From NCBI RefSeq assembly GCF_016097405.1, contig NZ_JAEHGD010000002.1, positions 383,876 through 447,875 of the forward strand: a stretch of 64,000 bases of DNA, given 5' to 3'. The position numbers and the translations under genes are program-made. The stretch is from a methane-oxidizing endosymbiont of Gigantopelta aegis. Its GTDB lineage: Bacteria > Pseudomonadota > Gammaproteobacteria > Methylococcales > Methylomonadaceae. Below are positions 38,242 to 46,042 of this stretch, piece after piece (the first letter of the stretch is position 1; every line of letters starts with the position of its first letter). Below the pieces are notes generated by a model. The model did not search any database, was not told the DNA's origin, and saw only the letters and a program-made list of their open reading frames with translations.

Positions 38242-38276
38242 TCCAGTTGAAATGTAAGCTGTTCATTTCAACTGGA
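38242..38276 (+). terminator. Perfect hairpin after the large oxidoreductase gene
   Basis: The 13-base arms TCCAGTTGAAATG and CATTTCAACTGGA flank a 9-base loop, 14 bases past the stop codon. There is no T-run, so it may be a weak or Rho-assisted terminator between the convergent oxidoreductase and phzF genes. Confidence 0.55.
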
Positions 38277-38299
38277 AAGGAGTTGTCGAATGGGCTATG

Positions 38300-39208
38300 T
38301 TAGATAAATATTTTGCCTTCGGCAAAAATAAGGCCTTCACCGCCTACTCGAATCGGCAATTGTGAGCCCCCTTTATTGTCCATTTCGATATTGATGATGC
38401 TGCGGCGCGTGTTTTCATCGCCTCGTTCTACGGTAAACGCATGGGTGCCTTGTTGGGTGAATTCAAATGAACATAAATAAGCGGCGAAAGCCGGTAAGGC
38501 ATTACCAACGGGAGGGTCTTCATGTAGACCGATTTTAGGGCCGAGCAAACGTAAATTAAAATCAGCATTCGGCGATTTTGGTGCAAACAGCAAAATTTCC
38601 TGGGCGGCTGTTTGGGGCGCTGTGGATTGGCTCCAGGCGATATAGTTAAAGCGAGCCTGACGAACGCTTTTGTATTGCCAGACCGGAACGATCAGATAGG
38701 GTAGGCCGCAGGAAACTAGACGCGGTGAATATTTTTTATGATCCAGGTCGGAAACTTTGAGTGACAATAAATCGGCTAACTCTTCATCGTTAGGGACAAA
38801 ACGGTCAATGACGGAGGAAACCTTGTTGGCGAACTGGACAAAAACGGGTTTGCCATTTTTAGCGCTGATGTTTACGTCTACCGGCCCACTGTTTTGTTCG
38901 AAAACGAATGGATTGATTCCCTCGCTTAAGTGGATATCGCCACAATGACCGAGGACATAGGCGGTCGCAACAATAGGGTGACCGACATAATCTTTTTCTT
39001 CGCCCAATGCTGAAAATGTACGCATCTTACGGTACTTTTCAGCATTTTCCGGATGAAAAACAAAAACGGTTTCAGACAAATTGATTTCTTTTGCAATCGC
39101 GGCCATTTGTTCTGTTGTTAGACCATCAGCTGCCGGGAGAACCGCAATCTGAGCGCCATTGAATGCCTCTTGAGTGAAAACATCGGCGATATAATATTGG
39201 TAAGTCAT
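38300..39208 (-). CDS. PhzF family epimerase/isomerase-like protein
   Basis: The 302-residue product has the PhzF diaminopimelate-epimerase fold pattern: VDVFT-like ADVFTQEAFNGAQIAVL with the NGA substitution of NPA, INLSETVFVF, and GHPIVATAYVLG. The DPPVGNALPAF segment near the end matches the second half. It lies 3 bases after nirD in the same operon. No role in nitrite reduction is known to me. Confidence 0.85.
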   Translation of the reverse strand: MTYQYYIADVFTQEAFNGAQIAVLPAADGLTTEQMAAIAKEINLSETVFVFHPENAEKYRKMRTFSALGEEKDYVGHPIVATAYVLGHCGDIHLSEGINPFVFEQNSGPVDVNISAKNGKPVFVQFANKVSSVIDRFVPNDEELADLLSLKVSDLDHKKYSPRLVSCGLPYLIVPVWQYKSVRQARFNYIAWSQSTAPQTAAQEILLFAPKSPNADFNLRLLGPKIGLHEDPPVGNALPAFAAYLCSFEFTQQGTHAFTVERGDENTRRSIINIEMDNKGGSQLPIRVGGEGLIFAEGKIFI

Positions 39209-39211
39209 TAT

Positions 39212-39544
39212 TTACTCCGGAATTGAAACTTCAACACGATCGTTGACAATGCGTACAGGATAACTCTCAACCTTAACCGTTTCATCATCCAGACACTGAC
39301 CACTTTTCAGGCTGAAATGCTGTTTATAAACGGGGGCCGAAACCATCGGCTCCCCCTTTATATCACCAACCAGGCCGCGTGATAAGCTATAAGTATGGCT
39401 AAACGGATCGTAGTTATCAATCGCATAAAGCTCATTGCTCAAAGGGAAATAAAATAGCGCCAGTTGTCGGCCATCGACTAAGACGCTGATACCGGCTTCA
39501 GGTAATAAATCATCAATACTGCAAACATCCACCCATCGACTCAT
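39212..39544 (-). CDS. nirD: Nitrite reductase (NADH) small subunit
   Basis: The 110-residue product is a NirD/Rieske-fold protein (VCSIDDLLPEAGISVLVDG, IDNYDPFSHTYSLSRGLVGD, FSLKSGQCLDD). As usual for NirD, the Rieske Cys-His ligands are missing. It is coupled to nirB by a start-stop overlap. Confidence 0.93.
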   Translation of the reverse strand: MSRWVDVCSIDDLLPEAGISVLVDGRQLALFYFPLSNELYAIDNYDPFSHTYSLSRGLVGDIKGEPMVSAPVYKQHFSLKSGQCLDDETVKVESYPVRIVNDRVEVSIPE

Positions 39545-42081
39545 TAGACTTCCTCCGTCAGTTTAAAATGTTTGCGTTCGGATTCATTGGCTGGACGTAT
39601 TTGTCCACGCTCTTCAACAAATAGGATGCTGTCATCGGTCTGGTCACTATTTACAAAGGGGCGGAACAATTTAAGATTCTCTTCATCTTCCAGAGTGGTT
39701 TTCCACTCGCACTGGTATGAATCGATGATATGCTGCATTTGATTTTCAAGGTCGTTAACGATCCCTAGCTTATCATCAATGACAACTGATTTCAGGTAAT
39801 CCAGGCCACCTTCCATATTTTCCATCCAGACTGATGTACGTTGTAAACGGTCGGCCGTTCTGACATAAAAAATCAGAATACGATCGATATATTTAATCAA
39901 TGTTTCTTTGTCCAGATTAGTTGCAAACAAATCGGCATGTCTTGGCTTCATTCCACCGTTACCGCAGACATAGAGATTCCAGCCATCTTCGGTCGCAATA
40001 ACGCCGATATCCTTGCCTTGTGCTTCGGCACATTCACGCGTACATCCTGATACGGCCATTTTTATTTTATGCGGCGCACGCAGGCCTTTATAGCGATTTT
40101 CCAGTTCAATGGCCAGGCCAACACTGTCATCAACGCCAAATCGACACCAGGTGCTGCCGACACAAGATTTAACGGTACGTAATGATTTACCATAAGCATG
40201 GCCGCTTTCAAAACCAGCATCAATCAAGTCTTTCCAAATCAAGGGAAGTTGTTCTACCCGGGCGCCAAATAAATCCACCCGCTGGCCACCGGTAATCTTG
40301 GTGTAAAGATTGTATTTTTTGCCGACTTCACCTAATGCAATCAACATATCAGGGGTGAGTTCACCGCCTGTGACGCGAGGTACTACCGAATAGGTGCCAT
40401 CTTTCTGCATATTGGCAAGAAAACGGTCATTGGTATCCTGTAGGCCAATATGTTCTTTCTTTAGAATATACTCATTCCAATAAGAGGCCAGTATAGAGCC
40501 GATGGCTTGGCGGCAGACTTCACAACCACGACCGCGCCCGTGTTTTTGTAACAATTCATCAAAGGTTTTGATTTTGCCAACCATGACGAGGTTATACAAA
40601 TCTTGCCGAGTATGCGGGAAATGTTCACAAATATCGGTATTGACCTCAATACCCGCTTTTGTCAGCTCACAATCGAGTACCGACTTCAAAAGGGCGCTAC
40701 AGCCGCCGCAGCCGGTTGCTGCTTGCGTTTGGGCTTTAAGGTCAGGTACCGTCATGCAGCCATTTTCAATGGCCTCGACAATCTGACCTTTAGATACATC
40801 GTAACAAGAGCAGATTTGAGCTGAAGGCGGCAAGGCATCAGGCCCTAAGCCGACAGATTCATCGGAATGGTGCGGCAAAATCAAGGAATCTGGATGTTCG
40901 GGTAATTCAATTTTATTTAAACAGTATTGCAGTAATGTGCTGTAACCGGAGGCATCGCCGACTAACACCGCGCCAAGCAGATATTTTTTGTCGTGGCTGA
41001 CAACGATACGTTTGTAAACTTCCGAAGCGCCATTCAGGTAGGTATAGACTAAAGCACCTGGTGTTTTAGCGTGAGCATCACCAATGCTGGCGACATCGAC
41101 GCCCATCAGTTTCAGTTTAGTGCTCATATCGGCACCGGTAAAACTGGCTTGTTCGTTGTTTAAATCAGCGACGGCAGTTCTAGCCATGGTATAGCCCGGC
41201 GCCACTAAGCCAAATATTTTACCTTCCCATAATGCACATTCGCCTATCGCATAAATATCAGGATCTGATGTTTTGCATTGATTATCAATGATAATTCCAC
41301 CACGTGGGCCGGTTTTCAGACCACAGGCGCGTGCGATGTCATCACGCGGACGAATACCCGCAGAAAACAAAACGATATCGGTTTCCAGTTCTTCACCATC
41401 GGCAAACGTCATTTTGTGGACATGAGAGGAGCCATCACCAATGTTCGTAGTGTTTTTGCTGGTATGAACAACAACCCCTAAGTCCTCGATTTTTTTTCGC
41501 AGCATGGAGCCGCCGCCTTCATCTAATTGAACGGCCATCAGACGTGGGGCAAATTCCACGACATGTGTTTCCAGTCCCAAATCTTTTAAGGCTTTGGCGG
41601 CTTCAAGCCCTAATAATCCCCCACCCACGACAGTGCCTACACTGGAATTCTTTGCCGCTTTTGTAATGGCTTCTAAGTCCTCAATTGTTCTATAAACCAG
41701 GCAGTTTTCACGATCATGGCCGGGTACAGGTGGGACAAAAGGATAAGAACCTGTTGCCAGGACTATTTTGTCATAGTGAACGATAACGCCTTTTTCAGAA
41801 ATAACCTGGCGATTTTTTCGGTCAATTTCGACGGCTTTATCGCCGATATATACGGTGATGTTGTTTTTTTCGAAAAAGTCATCAGCGACTAAGGAAAGGT
41901 CGTTAGCTGTTTTGCCGCTGAAGTATTCTGTTAGATGAACCCGGTCATAAGCAGGTCGTGGTTCCTCACAAAATGTGACAATATTGAATTTTTCTCTGGC
42001 TTCACTTTCAACGAATGATTCCAAAAAATTCTGGCCAACCATTCCATTACCAATGACAACCAATGTTTGTTTTACGTGCAT
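39544..42081 (-). CDS. nirB: Nitrite reductase (NADH) large subunit
   Basis: I start at the ATG at 42079-42081 (MHVKQTLVVIGNGMVGQ), giving 845 residues. An N-terminal FAD/NADH reductase (VVIGNG; VGGGLLGLEAA) is followed by BFD-like cysteines (CSCYD, GCGGC) and the siroheme/4Fe-4S domain with CVGSTWC and CTRECAE. It reduces nitrite to ammonium in the cytoplasm. A sigma-54 promoter lies 35 bases upstream. Confidence 0.96.
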   Translation of the reverse strand: MHVKQTLVVIGNGMVGQNFLESFVESEAREKFNIVTFCEEPRPAYDRVHLTEYFSGKTANDLSLVADDFFEKNNITVYIGDKAVEIDRKNRQVISEKGVIVHYDKIVLATGSYPFVPPVPGHDRENCLVYRTIEDLEAITKAAKNSSVGTVVGGGLLGLEAAKALKDLGLETHVVEFAPRLMAVQLDEGGGSMLRKKIEDLGVVVHTSKNTTNIGDGSSHVHKMTFADGEELETDIVLFSAGIRPRDDIARACGLKTGPRGGIIIDNQCKTSDPDIYAIGECALWEGKIFGLVAPGYTMARTAVADLNNEQASFTGADMSTKLKLMGVDVASIGDAHAKTPGALVYTYLNGASEVYKRIVVSHDKKYLLGAVLVGDASGYSTLLQYCLNKIELPEHPDSLILPHHSDESVGLGPDALPPSAQICSCYDVSKGQIVEAIENGCMTVPDLKAQTQAATGCGGCSALLKSVLDCELTKAGIEVNTDICEHFPHTRQDLYNLVMVGKIKTFDELLQKHGRGRGCEVCRQAIGSILASYWNEYILKKEHIGLQDTNDRFLANMQKDGTYSVVPRVTGGELTPDMLIALGEVGKKYNLYTKITGGQRVDLFGARVEQLPLIWKDLIDAGFESGHAYGKSLRTVKSCVGSTWCRFGVDDSVGLAIELENRYKGLRAPHKIKMAVSGCTRECAEAQGKDIGVIATEDGWNLYVCGNGGMKPRHADLFATNLDKETLIKYIDRILIFYVRTADRLQRTSVWMENMEGGLDYLKSVVIDDKLGIVNDLENQMQHIIDSYQCEWKTTLEDEENLKLFRPFVNSDQTDDSILFVEERGQIRPANESERKHFKLTEEV

Positions 42082-42115
42082 ATTCCACCCCAGTAGATCA
42101 TAATAAAAACTCTTA

Positions 42116-42131
42116 AGCATCTATCATGCCA
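42116..42131 (-). promoter_or_regulatory. Sigma-54 promoter of nirBD
   Basis: Read on the minus strand the site is TGGCATGATAGATGCT: GG at -24 and GC at -12 with exactly 10 bases between. Transcription would start about 23 bases before the nirB ATG. Consensus is TGGCACrNNNNTTGCw. Confidence 0.72.
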
Positions 42132-42388
42132 GTATAGTTGAAAGCCTTTGAACTATAAATGGATGGCCTCTAAAGATTAGATAATTCGCGGGCTAATAAG
42201 ATGTGTTTTATCTATTCTTAATCGGCAGGAGCGAGTTAAAAACGACAAAAGGGATGCTTGAGTGGGATTAAATGCTTAAAGGTGTCGTTTGATTTGCCTT
42301 ATTGTGGTGCGCTTTGCCTCATAAAGGGGCGACCAGAATCCCGGATTTTATATGCGAAGCGTATAACATACCGTGTATTGAGGTTGCC

Positions 42389-42404
42389 TGGCACAGAAAG
42401 TGCT
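42389..42404 (+). promoter_or_regulatory. Sigma-54 promoter of the nitrate transporter operon
   Basis: The site TGGCACAGAAAGTGCT keeps the GG-N10-GC spacing and differs from consensus at one informative position. It lies 53 bases before the transporter ATG at 42457. It shares its downstream half with the promoter before the nitrate reductase gene. Confidence 0.82.
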
Positions 42405-42456
42405 TTCTTGTTTCGAAATCAGGAATACAACCTCAATCAATAATGGAGCGAGAATA

Positions 42457-43935
42457 ATGTCGTCAAAAGAGTTTAATCTACTTTCCTTTACGGGCAAGAT
42501 AAAAATATTGCACATGACCTGGATTGCTTTTTTTATCAGTTTTATGGTCTGGTTCAGTCATGCGCCGTTAATGCTTATGATTGCAAAAACGTTAAATATG
42601 GACGAATCACAAATCAAGACAATTTTAATCTTGAATGTGGCGTTGACTATACCTGCTCGGATCATAATTGGTATTTTGGTCGATAAGTTTGGACCTAAGC
42701 GGACCTTTTCAACGCTGCTGGCACTTGCGAGTTTTCCATGCTTTATGTTTGCCTTTGCGGAAAGTTATGAGCAGCTGGCGATGGCACGTTTTCTAATGGG
42801 GTTTGTTGGCGCCGGTTTCGTTATCGGTATTCGGATGGTCGGGGAGTGGTTTCCTGCCAAGCAAGTCGGTATTGCTGAAGGTATATATGGGGGCTGGGGT
42901 AATTTTGGTTCGGCGGCCGCTGCCATGAGTTTGCCCGGATTGGCCTTATTGTTTGGTGGTGATGAAGGTTGGCGCTATGCTATCGCCTCGACGGGTATCA
43001 TTGCTTTAGTCTATTCTGTCATTTATTTTTTCAGTGTCAGTGATACACCGAAAGGGTCAACTTACTTTAAGCCTAAAAAAGCCGGTGCGATGGAAGTGAC
43101 CAGTATTTGGGACTTATTTTTTTATATTGTAATGACGATTCCACTCTATGCTACGCTGACCCTATTAACCTGGAAGTTATCGCCTGCCGGTGTTGGGTTG
43201 TTATCTGAAATAGCATCATGGTGTATTTATACCTTCATCTGGGTTTTGTTTTTTTATAATGTTTATAAAATCATTCATATCAATGAAGCGCATTTAAGCC
43301 ACCCGATTGAGGAGATTCATAAATACAAGTTCAAGCAGGTCGCTATTTTGGACTTGGCTTATATGGCGACATTTGGTGCGGAATTAGCCGTGGTTTCCAT
43401 GTTGCCAATCTTCTTTTATCAGACTTTTCATGAATCTCAAGGGATTACTATGGTCCAGGCGGGCTTGTTGGCTTCAGGGTTCGCTTTCATGAATTTGGTC
43501 GCCCGGCCTGGTGGTGGCTGGTTCAGTGATCGCTTTGGCCGAAAAATGTCATTAACCTTATTGCTTGCCGGCGCCATGCTTGGCTTTTTTACGCTGTCAC
43601 AAATCACACCAGAATGGCCGGTGGCTATTGCGGTGATTACCACCATGGTATGCTCATTTTTTGTTCAGGCTGGGGAAGGCGCAGTATTTGCCATGGTGCC
43701 GTTGATCAAGCGTCGTATGACAGGTCAAATTGCAGGTATGGTGGGCGCGTATGGTAATGTGGGTGGTGTGTTATTTTTAACCATACTGTCATTTGTATCC
43801 GCCGATATTTTCTTTAAGGTGATTGCCGCCTTTTCTTTTCTGGTTTTGCTTGTCGTTCAGTTTATTGAAGAGCCTAAAGGTCATATGGCTGAAGTTCTGG
43901 AAGATGGCACGGTTGAAATGATCGAGTTGGATTGA
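42457..43935 (+). CDS. narK: NarK/NNP-type nitrate/nitrite transporter
   Basis: The start is the ATG at 42457 after a GGAGCGAG site; a longer open frame upstream overlaps the sigma-54 promoter. The 492-residue MFS protein has about 12 membrane segments, the LVDKFGPKRTF loop between helices 2 and 3, and the NNP nitrate signature around GIYGGWGNFGSAAAA. It imports nitrate and/or nitrite for NasA and NirBD. It is followed after 1 base by the phosphatase-kinase gene. Confidence 0.93.
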   Translation: MSSKEFNLLSFTGKIKILHMTWIAFFISFMVWFSHAPLMLMIAKTLNMDESQIKTILILNVALTIPARIIIGILVDKFGPKRTFSTLLALASFPCFMFAFAESYEQLAMARFLMGFVGAGFVIGIRMVGEWFPAKQVGIAEGIYGGWGNFGSAAAAMSLPGLALLFGGDEGWRYAIASTGIIALVYSVIYFFSVSDTPKGSTYFKPKKAGAMEVTSIWDLFFYIVMTIPLYATLTLLTWKLSPAGVGLLSEIASWCIYTFIWVLFFYNVYKIIHINEAHLSHPIEEIHKYKFKQVAILDLAYMATFGAELAVVSMLPIFFYQTFHESQGITMVQAGLLASGFAFMNLVARPGGGWFSDRFGRKMSLTLLLAGAMLGFFTLSQITPEWPVAIAVITTMVCSFFVQAGEGAVFAMVPLIKRRMTGQIAGMVGAYGNVGGVLFLTILSFVSADIFFKVIAAFSFLVLLVVQFIEEPKGHMAEVLEDGTVEMIELD

Positions 43936-43936
43936 T

Positions 43937-45664
43937 ATGGATACACGATTGAAAGTCAGTACCGGGGTTTATAGTGACAAGGGTATCAAGGCCGATAATG
44001 AAGATAGCTACGGCTCTAAAATTCCGGATGAACCGCAGTTGACGCATAAAGGGCTAGCGGTCGTTATCGCCGATGGCATGAGTGGTTGTGAGGATGGCAA
44101 ACAAGCCAGTCAATGTTGTGTTGTTAGTTTCTTGAGTGATTATTACAGCACGCCCGATACCTGGACGGTTAAAAATGCAGGGCAGAAAATTTTGTCGGCG
44201 ACTAATTCCTGGTTATATAGCCAGGGGCATCGACATTTTGAGAGTAATAAAGGGTTGGTGAGCACGCTCAGTATTTTGGTTTGTAAATCAACAACAGGGC
44301 ATATTTTCCATATTGGAGATTCACGCATATACCGTTTGCGAAAAGGTAATCTGGAGTTGATGACGCGGGATCACCGCGTCAATCTATCACAAGAAAAGAG
44401 CTATTTGACCCGGGCAATGGGGATTGAGCCGCGGCTTGAAGTGGATTACAAATCGTTTCCATTGGAAATTGGCGATTTATTTATCATGACGACTGATGGC
44501 GTACATGATTTTATCAGTGAAAAAGCCTTAAAAAAATGTGTTCAGGAGATCGATGATCTTGATGCCTGCTGCCAAAAACTGGTGGACATGGCAAGCAAAA
44601 ATAACAGCGATGACAACTTGACCTGTCAGATTCTTAAAGTTGAGCAGTTACCGCTGGCTAAAGAAGATGAGATCATGCGTCGCCATGCCAATTTGCCATT
44701 CCCGCCACCTCTGGAAGTCGGTATGGTTTTAGACGGTTACAGGATTGAAGATGAGCTTCAGGCCAGTACCCGTACGCAGATTTATCTGGCCTTCGATACA
44801 CAAACAGAACAACGGGTTATTTTAAAAACGCCGTCGGTATTATATGAAGATGATACGCACTATATTGAGCATTTTTTGCACGAAGAATGGGCAGGCAAAC
44901 GTATTCGGCATGACAATGTACTCAAGGTTTTAAGTTCTGATCGTAAAAAAAGCTGTATTTACTATGTCACCGAATATATCGAAGGTGAAACGCTGCGCGA
45001 ATGGATGGATAAAAATCCAAAGCCTGAAATTCGGACTGTGCGGAAAATAGTGGAACAGATTGCCAAAGGGCTTAGAGCTTTTCACCGCATGGAAATGCTG
45101 CATCAGGATTTAAAACCCGAAAATATTATGCTGGATAAAAACGGCAGGGTGAAGATTATTGACTTCGGGTCAGTGAAAATTGCCGGTATCACTGAATTGA
45201 CGCCACTTGAGGCTAAGGATGAAAATGTTTTGGGGACGCTTAACTACACGGCACCGGAGTATCATTTAGGGCAGCGTGGTACGGTTAAATCCGATATTTA
45301 TTCGCTGGGCGTGATTACCTATGAAATGCTGAATAATGCGCTACCCTTTGGGCGCGATATTCCCGAAAAACCCGATAAGGTCAAGCTTTCTAAATTACGC
45401 TATGTGCCCAGTTTTCATAAAAACAGCATGGTGCCGCAATGGATAGATGGGGCGCTCAAGAAAGCGACCGCTATTTCGCCGCAATTGCGATATGAAGAAC
45501 TGTCGGAATTTTTGCATGATTTAAAAAAGCCGAACCAGGAGTTTTTAAAATCTGCCGATACTTTGCCGCTTATTGAACGAAATCCCTTACGTTTCTGGAA
45601 AGGCGTGTCAGCGATATTGTTACTTCTGAATATATTTCTGGCTTATTTGTTGTTTGTCCGTTGA
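43937..45664 (+). CDS. Bifunctional PP2C phosphatase - Ser/Thr protein kinase
   Basis: The 575-residue product has an N-terminal PP2C phosphatase (IADGMSGCEDGK, HIGDSRIYRL, MTTDGVHDF, NSDDNLTC; residues 1-240) and a Hanks-type kinase (residues ~265-535) with HQDLKPENIML, IDFGS and an APE-like TAPEYH. A membrane segment forms the C-terminus. Similar fusions are known beside nitrate assimilation genes in Pseudomonas. The phosphorylation target is unknown; the transporter, NirB or a regulator are candidates. Confidence 0.92.
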   Translation: MDTRLKVSTGVYSDKGIKADNEDSYGSKIPDEPQLTHKGLAVVIADGMSGCEDGKQASQCCVVSFLSDYYSTPDTWTVKNAGQKILSATNSWLYSQGHRHFESNKGLVSTLSILVCKSTTGHIFHIGDSRIYRLRKGNLELMTRDHRVNLSQEKSYLTRAMGIEPRLEVDYKSFPLEIGDLFIMTTDGVHDFISEKALKKCVQEIDDLDACCQKLVDMASKNNSDDNLTCQILKVEQLPLAKEDEIMRRHANLPFPPPLEVGMVLDGYRIEDELQASTRTQIYLAFDTQTEQRVILKTPSVLYEDDTHYIEHFLHEEWAGKRIRHDNVLKVLSSDRKKSCIYYVTEYIEGETLREWMDKNPKPEIRTVRKIVEQIAKGLRAFHRMEMLHQDLKPENIMLDKNGRVKIIDFGSVKIAGITELTPLEAKDENVLGTLNYTAPEYHLGQRGTVKSDIYSLGVITYEMLNNALPFGRDIPEKPDKVKLSKLRYVPSFHKNSMVPQWIDGALKKATAISPQLRYEELSEFLHDLKKPNQEFLKSADTLPLIERNPLRFWKGVSAILLLLNIFLAYLLFVR

Positions 45665-45916
45665 TTGGATCGATGCAAATTTTCTTTTGTCGCGCCCTTA
45701 TATATGGCAGATGCACCTGTTTGGGGATGTAGGATTCTTTCTGTTTTAAACAGTCTAGGGCTTATGTTGGTGAGTTTAGCTAATGCTTTAGTCATCGTGT
45801 CTGTAAAAATCCGAGCAAGTGTAGATTGATTAAATATTAAAAATCAATATCTTATATTATAAAAAGCTGTCATGTCTGACGATGGAAAAAGTCCATTTGT
45901 TTTTGAATATTAAATA
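45665..45916. other. Gene-free stretch upstream of the nitrate reductase promoter
   Basis: This ~250-base AT-rich interval between the kinase gene and the sigma-54 promoter would hold enhancer sites for an NtrC-type activator. I could not find a convincing NtrC palindrome. The GATGCACC at about 45710 is only a half-site-like match. No coding potential is seen. Confidence 0.4.
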
Positions 45917-45932
45917 TGGCATAGAAAGTGCT
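45917..45932 (+). promoter_or_regulatory. Sigma-54 promoter of the nitrate reductase operon
   Basis: TGGCATAGAAAGTGCT has the GG-N10-GC spacing and is identical to the transporter promoter except at one base. It lies 110 bases before the nasA start codon, leaving a ~100-base leader that contains an intrinsic terminator. Confidence 0.8.
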
Positions 45933-45970
45933 TGATATTTTGTGCTCCCTTTGTTTTCAGACTAGGGCTT

Positions 45971-46012
45971 GGCGTTTATATTTTTCAATCGAATGATATA
46001 AGCGCCTTTTTT
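45971..46012 (+). terminator. Intrinsic terminator in the nasA leader (candidate attenuator)
   Basis: The arms GGCGTTTATA and TATAAGCGCC pair (one G-U) and are followed at once by TTTTTT. The hairpin lies between the sigma-54 promoter and the nasA ATG, so it would stop transcription unless overridden. The apex can form TCA/TGA around the hexaloop ATCGAA, which has A1 and G4 as in ANTAR-protein targets. A second upstream hairpin of that type was not found. Confidence 0.72.
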
Positions 46013-46042
46013 ATTTGAACCTAACGTGACTATTCGAACATT

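Noticed and set aside
42082-42388. NtrC binding sites between nirB and the transporter
   Set aside because: Only loose half-sites such as GGTGCGC occur; no convincing GCAC-N-GTGC palindrome was seen by eye.
45943-46012. A full two-hairpin ANTAR target in the nasA leader
   Set aside because: Only the terminator apex shows an A1/G4 hexaloop. I found no upstream hairpin with a matching loop.
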